NCBI GenBank assembly: GCA_018242255.1
Contig: JAFECH010000371.1
Location: 1 to 32,440 of the forward strand
Length of the DNA stretch: 32,440 nucleotides
Origin: Pseudomonadota bacterium
GTDB taxonomy: Bacteria; Pseudomonadota; Alphaproteobacteria; Rhizobiales; Hyphomicrobiaceae
Reading direction: 5' to 3'
In this document: piece by piece, positions 1 through 6,837 of the stretch
Layout: each line of letters begins with the position of its first letter
How positions within the stretch are numbered: position 1 is the stretch's first letter
Program-made: the position numbers and the translations under genes
The notes under the pieces: generated by a model
What the model was told of the DNA's origin: nothing
Database searches by the model: none
Seen by the model: only the letters and a program-made list of their open reading frames with translations

Positions 1-837
1 GACTTGCCCAAACTCAGGTCGAAGTTCGCCGCCATCACGCTGAAGGAGTTGCTCTCACACACGAGCGGCATCCCGACCGACAATGAAGAGATCATCAAAC
101 TCTATTTCAGCCCCGATGCCTACGAGCACACACTCAAGGACGGGCGTCTACACATGATCGGCGCCTGGGGCTCGAAGCACGACCCGAGCTTTCCGGCATC
201 CGGTAAGTTTCAATATTCGAACCTCGGCTACATCACGGTCGGAGCTATGATCGAGAAAGCTTCGGGCAAACCATGGGAGCGGCTGATGTATGAGCGGATC
301 TATGAGCCGCTCGGACTGACGACGGCCGGTCTCGGCGCTCAAGCAACATTCGGCCTCTACGACGCGCCGGTCGGCCACCGCATTGAGGACAACGGCAAAA
401 TCACGCCGATGCCCTGGGGCGAAAGCGCGGATCTTCCGGCGCCCGTCGGTCCGGCCGGTCTGGCCCACATGAGCGTCAAGGACTTCGCGACCTGGGCTGG
501 ATGGGTCGCAGGCGCCGGCAAACGCGGCCCGCAGCTGGTGAAACCCGCGACGCTAAACGTCTTGGAGACTCCAGCTGTCACGATGGAGATAAAAAATCCG
601 AAGCCCGGCACGCCCAAATCCGGGTCCTATGCCTTCGGCTGGGGTCTTTCAAAATTCGACTGGACGGAAAAACCGATCCTCACGCACAATGGCTCGAATG
701 GTCTGAACTTCGCATCGGTCGCGGTTGACCCCGATCATGATCTCGCAATCGTCGTCACGAGCAACATCGGCGGCCCCAAACCCGACGCGGCAGCACTGGA
801 AGTCATGAAAGCACTATACAAAGAATTCGAGAAATAG
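1..837 (+). CDS. Beta-lactamase-fold serine hydrolase, 5'-truncated
   Basis: This is the C-terminal part of a class C beta-lactamase/esterase-type serine hydrolase (Pfam Beta-lactamase family); the reading frame is already open at the first base, so the gene starts outside the window. Visible family marks are LLSHTSGIP near the left edge, the YSN of YSNLGY (about nt 213-221, the Tyr-x-Asn catalytic element) and HNGSN (about nt 683), which takes the place of the KTG box. The SxxK nucleophile motif must lie upstream and cannot be checked. Such proteins act as esterases, D-aminopeptidases or peptidoglycan-related hydrolases, usually exported; the substrate cannot be told. A TTG at position 4 is not a credible start, since the conserved fold is already under way there. 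The family is clear, the function is not. Confidence 0.85.
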   Translation, partial: DLPKLRSKFAAITLKELLSHTSGIPTDNEEIIKLYFSPDAYEHTLKDGRLHMIGAWGSKHDPSFPASGKFQYSNLGYITVGAMIEKASGKPWERLMYERIYEPLGLTTAGLGAQATFGLYDAPVGHRIEDNGKITPMPWGESADLPAPVGPAGLAHMSVKDFATWAGWVAGAGKRGPQLVKPATLNVLETPAVTMEIKNPKPGTPKSGSYAFGWGLSKFDWTEKPILTHNGSNGLNFASVAVDPDHDLAIVVTSNIGGPKPDAAALEVMKALYKEFEK

Positions 838-863
838 CGTCCGCAGCCATTTGAGAAACGCCC

Positions 864-1061
864 ATGTCTCTCTTTCTTCCATTCTGGCAACGCTTGCTTA
901 TCACAATCGCTGCCATGCTGCTGGCAAGCTGGATAGCCGGCTTGATCTGGCAAGCCGTCTTTAGCTTCCCGTTGCCCAGCTACATCGGCGGTATGGTAGG
1001 CGGCTTGGCGGCGCTTCCGCTTTGGGATTTCTTGAAACGAATTCGTCCCAGCGGGGCCTGA
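864..1061 (+). CDS. Small two-helix membrane protein
   Basis: This 65-residue protein has two hydrophobic segments (about residues 9-32 and 38-55) and a basic C-terminus (KRIRPSGA), as expected for a small inner-membrane protein. It starts 26 bases after the serine hydrolase on the same strand, so the two are probably co-transcribed. The ribosome site is weak (GAGAA about 8 bases ahead of the ATG). I do not recognise a family. Codon use looks ordinary for the region. That it is a real gene rests on the ATG, the amphipathic layout and the tight spacing, not on homology. Confidence 0.55.
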   Translation: MSLFLPFWQRLLITIAAMLLASWIAGLIWQAVFSFPLPSYIGGMVGGLAALPLWDFLKRIRPSGA

Positions 1062-1162
1062 CGATCGCACGAAGGCTGGTTCAGCCGCAGCACTGCATGT
1101 GCTATAAACGTATCGGCGCGCCGCGAGATGAGCCAAGGCCCAGCCGCCGCGCGCCGACGAAA

Positions 1163-1450
1163 CTAGATCGGCAGAACGGACCGTATCTGGTCCTCGTACT
1201 GAGTAACGGCTTCCAGCGCCCTCTTTTTCATCGCCGGATCAACCTTCTCCTGCGATGTAAAAGCCTCGATCGCCTCTCGAGCATTGCCGACGATCTGCGT
1301 CGCAGCATTCTGCGGGCTCATTTCGCGGCTCACGATCTTCTGCAGAAGCTGCGTCAGAATAACACCCGTGGCGAGCGACAATCCCGAAAGCTCGACAATT
1401 TCGCGTTTTAGCTCGGCGATTGCCGCGTTCGTATCCGTCGTCTCCGCCAT
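1163..1450 (-). CDS. Hypothetical helical protein, 95 aa
   Basis: I place the start at the ATG at 1450 (MAETTDTNAA) because a good Shine-Dalgarno (AAGGGAG) sits about 8 bases before it; longer readings upstream have no ribosome site and look non-coding. The product is almost entirely helix-forming, with an acidic N-terminus, a central Leu/Ile-rich stretch (LATGVILTQLLQ) and a charged C-terminus. It has no signal peptide and no Cys. No family is recognised. It is transcribed convergently to the small membrane protein gene and divergently from the bactofilin gene. Confidence 0.6.
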   Translation of the reverse strand: MAETTDTNAAIAELKREIVELSGLSLATGVILTQLLQKIVSREMSPQNAATQIVGNAREAIEAFTSQEKVDPAMKKRALEAVTQYEDQIRSVLPI

Positions 1451-1678
1451 GGTCCCATTCTCCCTTCGTGCGCCGAATTTACGGCCGTTTGCTAATACCG
1501 CATGGGAAAGAGCGCAAGAGGACGTCGGTGACAACACCATACTATGCATCCAAAAGAACTGGTGCCCCCACGGAAGCAAGCCGCTCTATGCCTTACACCC
1601 GAAGCCTGAAATTTGCCGGAAATCTCCGTTAGTTTGACGCTGCGGGAGTTGCGTCAGCTACGAGCAGGTTCGAGTTTT

Positions 1679-2035
1679 ATGCGTGATCTCACGACAGCCA
1701 CGAGCGTTGGCCGTACGCTCACCGTCCCGCGCACCGCCACCATCGAAGGCGGCATCGACTATCCCGGCCCCCTTGTTATCGAGGGCACCGTCCTCGGCGA
1801 GGTTAATTGTCTCTCTCTCACGGTGGCCGCACGCGGAGTGATCGAGGGCCAGATCAAATCGGAAACAGTCACTGTCATAGGCGAAGTCACCGGCGAGATT
1901 TTCGCCAATGATTTGACGCTGAAAGCCGCCTGCGTCGTCAACGCCAACATCGTGCATAAGAAACTGCTGCTCGAGACGGGCTCCTTCTTCGAGGGCAAAT
2001 CTCGCCGACACCCCAACCCGCTGGAATTGGCCTAA
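1679..2035 (+). CDS. Bactofilin (polymer-forming cytoskeletal protein)
   Basis: This is a bactofilin-family (DUF583) protein of 118 residues. The core is a right-handed beta-helix of short hydrophobic repeats, seen here as IEGTVLGEV, VIEGQIKSETVTVIGEVTGEI, and a closing FFEG (residues about 35-107), followed by a short basic tail. Bactofilins polymerise without nucleotide and act as scaffolds for cell-wall enzymes, stalk or bud formation and curvature. Start choice is uncertain: the ATG at 1679 gives a typical short N-terminus with an AGCAGG about 10 bases upstream, while a TTG at 1613 in the same frame would add 22 residues. The L,D-transpeptidase elsewhere in the window is a possible functional partner, but they are not linked as an operon. 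Confidence 0.85.
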   Translation: MRDLTTATSVGRTLTVPRTATIEGGIDYPGPLVIEGTVLGEVNCLSLTVAARGVIEGQIKSETVTVIGEVTGEIFANDLTLKAACVVNANIVHKKLLLETGSFFEGKSRRHPNPLELA

Positions 2036-2166
2036 GAGAAAATTCGGCCAAAACATACGAGCGGCGGCCAATCGCCGACAATAAACACAAATTTGCTTAG
2101 CGCGCAGACGTCTCCACTTAAGCTTTGCCCAGTTAGATTCGGTCGTCTTTTTCTGGGAGAACCTAA

Positions 2167-2877
2167 ATGCTGTCGCGACGCCATTTCTGTTGCTCGAGCG
2201 CATTAGCCGCCAGCCTACTCGCGGTCGATCGGGCATTCGCTGCCGATCAGTGCTCCGTCATGACGTCCGAGCGCCAGTCGGCGACCAGTCCAGACGACGC
2301 TCTCGCCAAGCTCAAAGCCGGAAATGAACGCTTCGCCACACAGAACATGCGCAATTGCGACCTGATCGAACAAGTCCGCGCAACGGCAGGCGGACAGTTT
2401 CCCTCCGCGGTTGTAATCGGTTGCATCGATGCCCGGGTGCCTCCGGAACTCGTCTTCGATCAGCGCATCGGCGACATCTTCAGTGCCCGGGTGGCCGGAA
2501 ACGTCATCAATGACGACATCGCCGGCAGTGCCGAATTCGCAACCAAGCTTGCAGGCGCCAAACTGATTGTGGTGCTCGGCCACAGCGAATGCGGCGCCAT
2601 CAAAGGTGCCGTCGACGACGTCGAATTTGGTCTTCTGACTGGCGTCCTGGCGCGGATCAAGCCAGCCGTCGCTGAAGCGAAAAAAGGCGCTTCTGGCGAT
2701 TTCACTGCAAAAAACAAGAGCTTTGTTCAAGCCGTCGCAACAGCCAACGCGCGTCTGGGTGCCGAACGCCTGACCGCAATGAGCAGCGTCCTCCGAGACC
2801 TTGTTGCAGGCCAACAGCTGAAGATCGTCTCAGCCATGCACGATGTCGCAACCGGGCGCGTCACCTTCCTCGACTAG
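2167..2877 (+). CDS. Exported beta-carbonic anhydrase
   Basis: This 236-residue protein is a beta-class carbonic anhydrase, which hydrates CO2 to bicarbonate reversibly at a zinc site. The zinc ligands are visible as C86 in CIDAR (Cys-x-Asp-x-Arg, the Asp88/Arg90 dyad), and H139 and C142 in HSECGAIKG. The N-terminus (SRRHF at residues 3-7, a hydrophobic stretch, then AFA) is a twin-arginine signal peptide, so the enzyme should fold with zinc in the cytoplasm and work in the periplasm. Residues about 41-75 form the usual N-terminal helices. The ATG is preceded by CTGGGAGAACCTAA, a good ribosome site. It stands alone on this strand, 131 bases after the bactofilin gene. Confidence 0.92.
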   Translation: MLSRRHFCCSSALAASLLAVDRAFAADQCSVMTSERQSATSPDDALAKLKAGNERFATQNMRNCDLIEQVRATAGGQFPSAVVIGCIDARVPPELVFDQRIGDIFSARVAGNVINDDIAGSAEFATKLAGAKLIVVLGHSECGAIKGAVDDVEFGLLTGVLARIKPAVAEAKKGASGDFTAKNKSFVQAVATANARLGAERLTAMSSVLRDLVAGQQLKIVSAMHDVATGRVTFLD

Positions 2878-3178
2878 CGAGCAACAACACAACGCCGCGC
2901 CAAGGACCTCCTTCGGACGCGAAGCAGACGCATGCGCCGCCCTGCTCGCCGACAAACGGAACACGCCCCGAGGAGTCGGCCGCATCACGACTCGCCTGTG
3001 AGCCGGCGGGAACACAGGACTTGCCGTTTCGCGGCCGACACCGCGAGGCGGCGGCGACGGCATGGAATAGCGGACACCTCGGGTGCTTCGCTGTTCCCCA
3101 GGGAACATCTCGACCTCGATTCAAGACCAGCAGTCGGGTAAAACGCCAACACCATCAATTTCCGGAGGCGGATGCCCA
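2878..3178. other. Intergenic region with no convincing gene
   Basis: These 301 bases separate the carbonic anhydrase from the dehydrogenase. Several overlapping open frames cross it, but all are Arg/Ala-rich, lack ribosome sites and have no family marks. I see no T-rich terminator hairpin. The only ordered element is the inverted repeat at 3092-3107. The stretch may hold the dehydrogenase promoter and leader. Confidence 0.6.
3092..3107. promoter_or_regulatory. Inverted repeat, possible operator
   Basis: TGTTCCC-CA-GGGAACA is a perfect 7-base inverted repeat with a two-base centre, 72 bases upstream of the dehydrogenase ATG. The size and symmetry suit a dimeric regulator. It is not the alphaproteobacterial LexA box, which is a direct GTTC-N7-GTTC repeat. 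Function is inferred from symmetry and position only. Confidence 0.35.
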
Positions 3179-4024
3179 ATGCCAAGAGTTCTCGTTACCG
3201 GCACCTCGTCCGGCTTCGGACTAGCCATAACGGTCGAACTCGCAAAGCAGGGTTGGGACGTCGTCGCCACGATGCGCGACCTCACACGGCGCGGAGAACT
3301 CGACCGGGCGCTTGCCGCGGCAGGCGTACGCCAGACGGTAACGGTCGGACAGCTCGACGTAACCGACCCAACGTCGATCGAACGAGCAGTCGCAGCGTTG
3401 GATCTGCCCAATCACCAGCTCGATGCGGTCGTACACAACGCAGGTGTCGCGGCAGGCGGCGCCTTCGAAGACCTCCCCGAGACCGACATCCGCCGGATTA
3501 TGGAGGTCAATTACTTTGGCGTCCTCGCGCTGACGAAGCGCCTGCTGCCGACATTCCGCGCCCAGCACCGGGGCCGTATCGTCATCGTCTCAAGCGAATC
3601 GGCGTTTGCTGGGCAGCCGGCCAACTCGCCCTACTGCGCCTCCAAGTGGGCAGTCGAAGGATGGGCTGAGTCGATCGCTTACGAAGTCGAGCACTTCGGC
3701 ATAGAGATCATCCTGATCGAGCCTGGCCCCTACCGAACGAGCATCTGGGAAAATTCGCCACGCATCTTTCCCAAGGACAGCGCTTACCTGCCGCTTTTGC
3801 GGCATCTCGAAGCCACGGTCGATGCGCTCGTTGCCAAGGCGGCGGGCGATCCCGCTGACGTCGGCAAAGCCGTCGCGAAAGCGCTTGCCGCGAGAAAACC
3901 TCGGTTCCGCTATGCGGTCGGTCCAACGGCCAAATTCAACCATTTCACGAGAGGCAAGCTGCCCAGCACCGTGGTCAGAAAACTGATCGGCAGATATCTG
4001 GGCCTTGGTCGTGTACGCTGGTGA
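3179..4024 (+). CDS. Short-chain dehydrogenase/reductase
   Basis: This 281-residue protein is a classical SDR oxidoreductase. The N-terminal Rossmann fold carries TGTSSGFG (residues about 7-14, the TGxxxGxG nucleotide motif), a HNAG at about residue 87 (NNAG equivalent), a catalytic Ser in the IVIVSSES strand, and YCASK (Tyr-x3-Lys) downstream. The EPGPYRT segment and the basic C-terminal part are typical of SDRs acting on retinol- or steroid-like or other hydrophobic alcohols, but the substrate cannot be deduced. The start is fixed by GGAGG at 3164-3168, ten bases before the ATG; an open frame further upstream has no family sequence. A terminator for the next gene on the other strand follows directly. 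Confidence 0.9.
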   Translation: MPRVLVTGTSSGFGLAITVELAKQGWDVVATMRDLTRRGELDRALAAAGVRQTVTVGQLDVTDPTSIERAVAALDLPNHQLDAVVHNAGVAAGGAFEDLPETDIRRIMEVNYFGVLALTKRLLPTFRAQHRGRIVIVSSESAFAGQPANSPYCASKWAVEGWAESIAYEVEHFGIEIILIEPGPYRTSIWENSPRIFPKDSAYLPLLRHLEATVDALVAKAAGDPADVGKAVAKALAARKPRFRYAVGPTAKFNHFTRGKLPSTVVRKLIGRYLGLGRVRW

Positions 4025-4039
4025 GCGGGACGCTTCGCC

Positions 4040-4075
4040 AAAAAGAAAACCCGCCACCGCAAATGCGGCGACGGG
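4040..4075 (-). terminator. Intrinsic terminator of the Cys-rich protein gene
   Basis: An interrupted stem (CCCG..CCGC-AAAT-GCGG..CGGG, 4050-4075) is followed on the minus strand by TTTTCTTTTT. It lies 36 bases after the stop of the minus-strand gene at 4112-4375. It may also slow transcription from the dehydrogenase side, but the T-run is only on the minus strand. Confidence 0.7.
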
Positions 4076-4111
4076 TAAACAATCTTGTCCGATCCAGCTT
4101 GACGAAGCGAA

Positions 4112-4375
4112 CTATTTGCCGTGCTCGCGATGGTACTGATCGATGTCGGCCTGCGTAACTTCGTTCGAGTGTCCGAGCGCTTGAATGCAGGCGTCCGTCA
4201 ACGTTTTGCGATGCTCGCGCATGCAGGACCTTGCGGCCTGCGTGCCGACTTTGTGCTGGCTGCAGTACTGAGCGTAGTCAGCGCTGCAAGCATCTTTCAC
4301 CGCTTGACTGACCGCAAATGCACAACCCGACGAAAAGGCAAGCGCCACCGCAGCCAAAACCGCGACCCTCTTCAT
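4112..4375 (-). CDS. Small exported Cys-rich protein
   Basis: The product is 87 residues with an N-terminal signal peptide (basic MKR, hydrophobic core, AFA at about 19-21). Four cysteines remain in the mature part (C30, C38, C51, C63), spaced much like the cysteine-rich repeat seen in many small alphaproteobacterial periplasmic proteins (DAC...YC...SCM...DAC). The pairs probably form disulphides. A fifth Cys in the signal region (SSGC18) makes lipidation conceivable but the lipobox is poor. The start is set by AGAAGGA about 9 bases upstream of the ATG at 4375. An EcfG-like promoter lies 34 bases upstream, suggesting general stress control. The biochemical role is unknown. Confidence 0.75.
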   Translation of the reverse strand: MKRVAVLAAVALAFSSGCAFAVSQAVKDACSADYAQYCSQHKVGTQAARSCMREHRKTLTDACIQALGHSNEVTQADIDQYHREHGK

Positions 4376-4408
4376 ATCCCTGTTCCTTCTAAGTGAGACC
4401 CGTCCCGA

Positions 4409-4433
4409 AACGCAAATGCAGCGACGTTGTTCC
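4409..4433 (-). promoter_or_regulatory. EcfG-type (general stress) promoter
   Basis: On the minus strand this reads GGAAC-N16-CGTT, an exact match to the consensus known for the alphaproteobacterial stress sigma factor EcfG (GGAAC, 16-17 bases, CGTT). The -10 part ends 33 bases before the start codon of the Cys-rich exported protein, a sensible leader length. The match is direct; use by EcfG is inference. Confidence 0.65.
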
Positions 4434-4576
4434 CCGGTCAAGAGCAACAAACACAAACGCAACACGGCAAGAGAGATGTCGCACGAAACTCGTGCCTGAC
4501 TTGCATACCAGGAAGCTGATCCAGCATGAGCACGAAACACATTTCGTGCGCATTCGAAATACTCTTGCTGAAGACT

Positions 4577-5830
4577 TCAGTGAACAGATGCCCTGCGCTC
4601 CGGCTGCGCGAGGAAGTCGGCAACTCCCATTCTCGGGGCCACCTGGTTCCGGCCATTTCGCTTTGCCGAATAAAGCGCCGTATCTGCCGCCGCAATCACC
4701 TGCCCCACGCGAACGTCCCGACTCAGGACCACCGACGCGACACCCATACTGACGGTTACGACCTCGCCGAGGTCAAGCGCCGGATGCGGGATCGATGCAT
4801 CCTCCACCGCTTTTCGAATCCGTTCCGAAATTCTGATCGCCCTGCCCAGATCGACATCATGCAAAAGGACGAGAAACTCTTCACCCCCGAAGCGGAAGAC
4901 ATCGTCGGAATAATCGCGCAACTCGCTCTGCACGATCCCAGCAACGCGCTTCAGGCAGACGTCGCCCGCCTGATGACCTGCAGTGTCGTTGAACGATTTG
5001 AAATGATCGATATCGAGTAGAATGACCGCCAGCTCATCGTCGAGACGGTCCGCGCTCTCGCAAACCTCGATCGCTTCGTCGAGAGAAAGCCTGTTGCGGA
5101 GCCCAGTGAGCGCGTCCCGGCGGCTCTTGGCGTCCAGATCCCGGCGCTGCAAGCGGCCTCTAAGTGACAGCAAATAATTCATCCTCGTTTCGCGCTCCAG
5201 CACGTAAGAGGCGAAAAGCGTCAGAATGACAGCGCATCCAAATACGGTATTGGCCGAAACCTGGAACTCGGACGTGTACGCGGGCATTACGGACAGTTCC
5301 ACCGCGTGCATTGCAAAACAAGCCAGACACGCCGCCACGGCCCACCAGAATCGCACCCGCTGCACCATCGTTATGAAAAGAATGATGAGGATGAGCGATT
5401 GATGTTGGACGCTGATCGGACCGGCATCGCCAACAAACATGAGACAAAAAATGCTGCCCGCTCCAAGCGCAACTCCACCGGCCGCAACCAGGAATTCGCG
5501 GATCACAACCGGCGGATTGAGATAGAGCGACGCGATCATAAGCAAGGCGATCGGCGTCACGATACCCAGACGCAGCCAAACTGCCGTCGAAAAAGTCTGC
5601 GGCGCAATCAGCCAGTCTGGAATGAGAAACAGATCGTACAGCAAGATTCCGAACAACCCGCCAAGTATGAGCTGTCGGCACCGCTGATCTGCGACTTCTT
5701 GTTCAAAGGCTGCTTCGAGCTGCCGAGGAAATTTCAACAGCGGAAAGCCCGACGCAATGGCCTTTTCCAGCGTCGAGCGTTCGACGCCGGCCGGAATAGA
5801 TTCGCCCGTCACTCGTTCCATCACAAGCAT
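4577..5830 (-). CDS. Membrane diguanylate cyclase (GGDEF)
   Basis: This 417-residue protein makes cyclic di-GMP from two GTP. Residues 1-52 are cytoplasmic, about 53-212 hold six hydrophobic segments (near 53-70, 82-102, 108-133, 145-157, 161-180, 192-212), and 235-400 form a GGDEF domain. Active-site marks are intact: DALTGLRNR (239-247), LDIDHFK (272-278) and GGEEF (315-319). The allosteric RxxD site, expected with five residues between its Asp and GGEEF, is not present: the aligned four residues are D306-Y-S-D309. The enzyme should therefore be active but not product-inhibited in the usual way. The ATG at 5830 is preceded by GCGGGG. The membrane part resembles no sensor I can name. No EAL domain or effector gene is adjacent. 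Confidence 0.9.
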   Translation of the reverse strand: MLVMERVTGESIPAGVERSTLEKAIASGFPLLKFPRQLEAAFEQEVADQRCRQLILGGLFGILLYDLFLIPDWLIAPQTFSTAVWLRLGIVTPIALLMIASLYLNPPVVIREFLVAAGGVALGAGSIFCLMFVGDAGPISVQHQSLILIILFITMVQRVRFWWAVAACLACFAMHAVELSVMPAYTSEFQVSANTVFGCAVILTLFASYVLERETRMNYLLSLRGRLQRRDLDAKSRRDALTGLRNRLSLDEAIEVCESADRLDDELAVILLDIDHFKSFNDTAGHQAGDVCLKRVAGIVQSELRDYSDDVFRFGGEEFLVLLHDVDLGRAIRISERIRKAVEDASIPHPALDLGEVVTVSMGVASVVLSRDVRVGQVIAAADTALYSAKRNGRNQVAPRMGVADFLAQPERRASVH

Positions 5831-6287
5831 TATTCCCCGCTCATCATGAACGGTGGCTAGGTCGGGACGCTACTATCGACCTCCTTAATGCGGGGTACAC
5901 AGAGCGCGTGAAGATGAAAGCAATTATTCTCGACCGGAAAAAAAGGCTGTGTTTCCTATGATTGCCGCGAGAGCCGCGGCTGTCCAAAGCATTTGAAATA
6001 TGCGATATAAATCAGTTTGTTACCTGAAGGCGAGCATCCACGCTCGACCTCGCCTTTATGCGCAAAACCGTACTTAGAGAGAATGCGAATTAAATTAGAA
6101 AGCATGCTTAGGCGAAGATTAAGATGTGCCCATTTCAAATTGCGGCGCTCAACGGGGCTCTCAACGGGTCACGGTGGTTAGGCCATCAGCACCTCTGTCC
6201 CAATACGGAACAAGCCGGACGTTTCCCGCGTTGCTGCATCATTCACATGCGTATCCAAACAATTGCACTCGACCACGGGAGATCATC
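5831..6287. other. AT-richer intergenic region
   Basis: These 457 bases lie between divergent genes. They are visibly richer in A and T than the surroundings, mainly 5900-6130. A GC-rich hairpin (GCCGCG, loop of five, CGCGGC) is at 5964-5980 without a T-run. The EcfG-like promoter at 6207-6232 is near the right end. A 49-60 residue open frame on the minus strand (5956-6138) has no ribosome site and I do not call it. Confidence 0.6.
6207..6232 (+). promoter_or_regulatory. EcfG-type (general stress) promoter
   Basis: The element is GGAAC (6207-6211), 17 bases, CGTT (6229-6232), an exact consensus match for the alphaproteobacterial extracytoplasmic stress sigma factor EcfG. It lies 55 bases before the start of the small lipoprotein gene. 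This is the second such match within 2 kb. Control by EcfG is inferred. Confidence 0.65.
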
Positions 6288-6419
6288 ATGAAAGTCGTCG
6301 CGCTTGGAATATGCATTGCCGCGCTTGCACTCGGAGCATGCCGCCGAGAATCACCGGAATATGCGCCAATGAAGCTCGGAGGCACGAACAGCGCTTCAGG
6401 GGCCGTACAACAGCAGTAA
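6288..6419 (+). CDS. Small lipoprotein, 43 aa
   Basis: The ATG at 6288 is preceded by CGGGAG at good spacing. The product has a short basic N-terminus, a hydrophobic core and a clear lipobox LGAC with Cys at residue 18, so it should be processed to a lipid-anchored peptide of 26 residues starting CRRESPEY. In size and layout it resembles the entericidin-like and other small stress lipoproteins of alphaproteobacteria, but I cannot assign it to a named family. The upstream EcfG-like promoter fits a stress-induced envelope peptide. An in-frame extension to 6126 would run through the promoter and is rejected. Confidence 0.7.
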   Translation: MKVVALGICIAALALGACRRESPEYAPMKLGGTNSASGAVQQQ

Positions 6420-6634
6420 GATCCGTTCCCTCCCACACAATACTTTCGAACAGAAGCACTGCAGCGCCACGGCCACTCCTACACAGTGTCAGTGACGCTG
6501 CTTCACTTTGGCTATTGTGGCAGAGCCTGAGTCGAACTTAGCCTCATGGCAACGTCATAAGAAACTTTTCGGGATCGCCCAGGAACGCACGATTGGCAGT
6601 TTGTCTGCCGTCGCAACAACCTGTTGGAGCGATC

Positions 6635-6754
6635 ATGAGCGAGAAGACAGACGTAACCTTCCTTTTAGCTCTCCTCATCCTAACACTTGTCGGACTTGTT
6701 ATTTCGTCGGCCACGCACGCCGAACAACTGCTCGCCGGGACGATACCCGCTTGA
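6635..6754 (+). CDS. Very small membrane or exported peptide, 39 aa
   Basis: A short open frame begins at the ATG at 6635 and stops at TGA 6752-6754. GGAG at 6626-6629 lies five bases ahead, a good ribosome site. The peptide is MSEKTDVT, one hydrophobic segment of about 17 residues (FLLALLILTLVGLVISS), then ATHAEQLLAG and a short tail. This is either a single-pass membrane peptide or a signal peptide ending at THA with a 10-residue remainder. It stands alone in the gap before the convergent TonB-like gene. No family is known to me; the call rests on the ribosome site and composition. Confidence 0.5.
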   Translation: MSEKTDVTFLLALLILTLVGLVISSATHAEQLLAGTIPA

Positions 6755-6837
6755 TTTCCCGCCAATGTTGAAGCGGCGGGCAAATTCTGCCGATTATCGC
6801 GAAGCAGGGCGAGGTTGAACGATCGAATTAGGCGGCG

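Noticed and set aside
2932-3224. Overlapping short frames in the gap before the dehydrogenase gene.
   Set aside because: All are Arg/Ala/Pro-rich, lack ribosome sites and have no recognisable product.
5956-6138. Minus-strand frame of 49-60 residues in the AT-richer gap beside the diguanylate cyclase, with a faint resemblance to the end of a helix-turn-helix domain.
   Set aside because: No ribosome site, a poor start codon and only a vague likeness; it could be a gene remnant but the support is too thin.
6758-6780. Inverted repeat CCCGCC-N11-GGCGGG between the 39-residue peptide gene and the TonB-like gene as a terminator.
   Set aside because: The loop is long and neither strand has a T-run; the stem alone is weak evidence.
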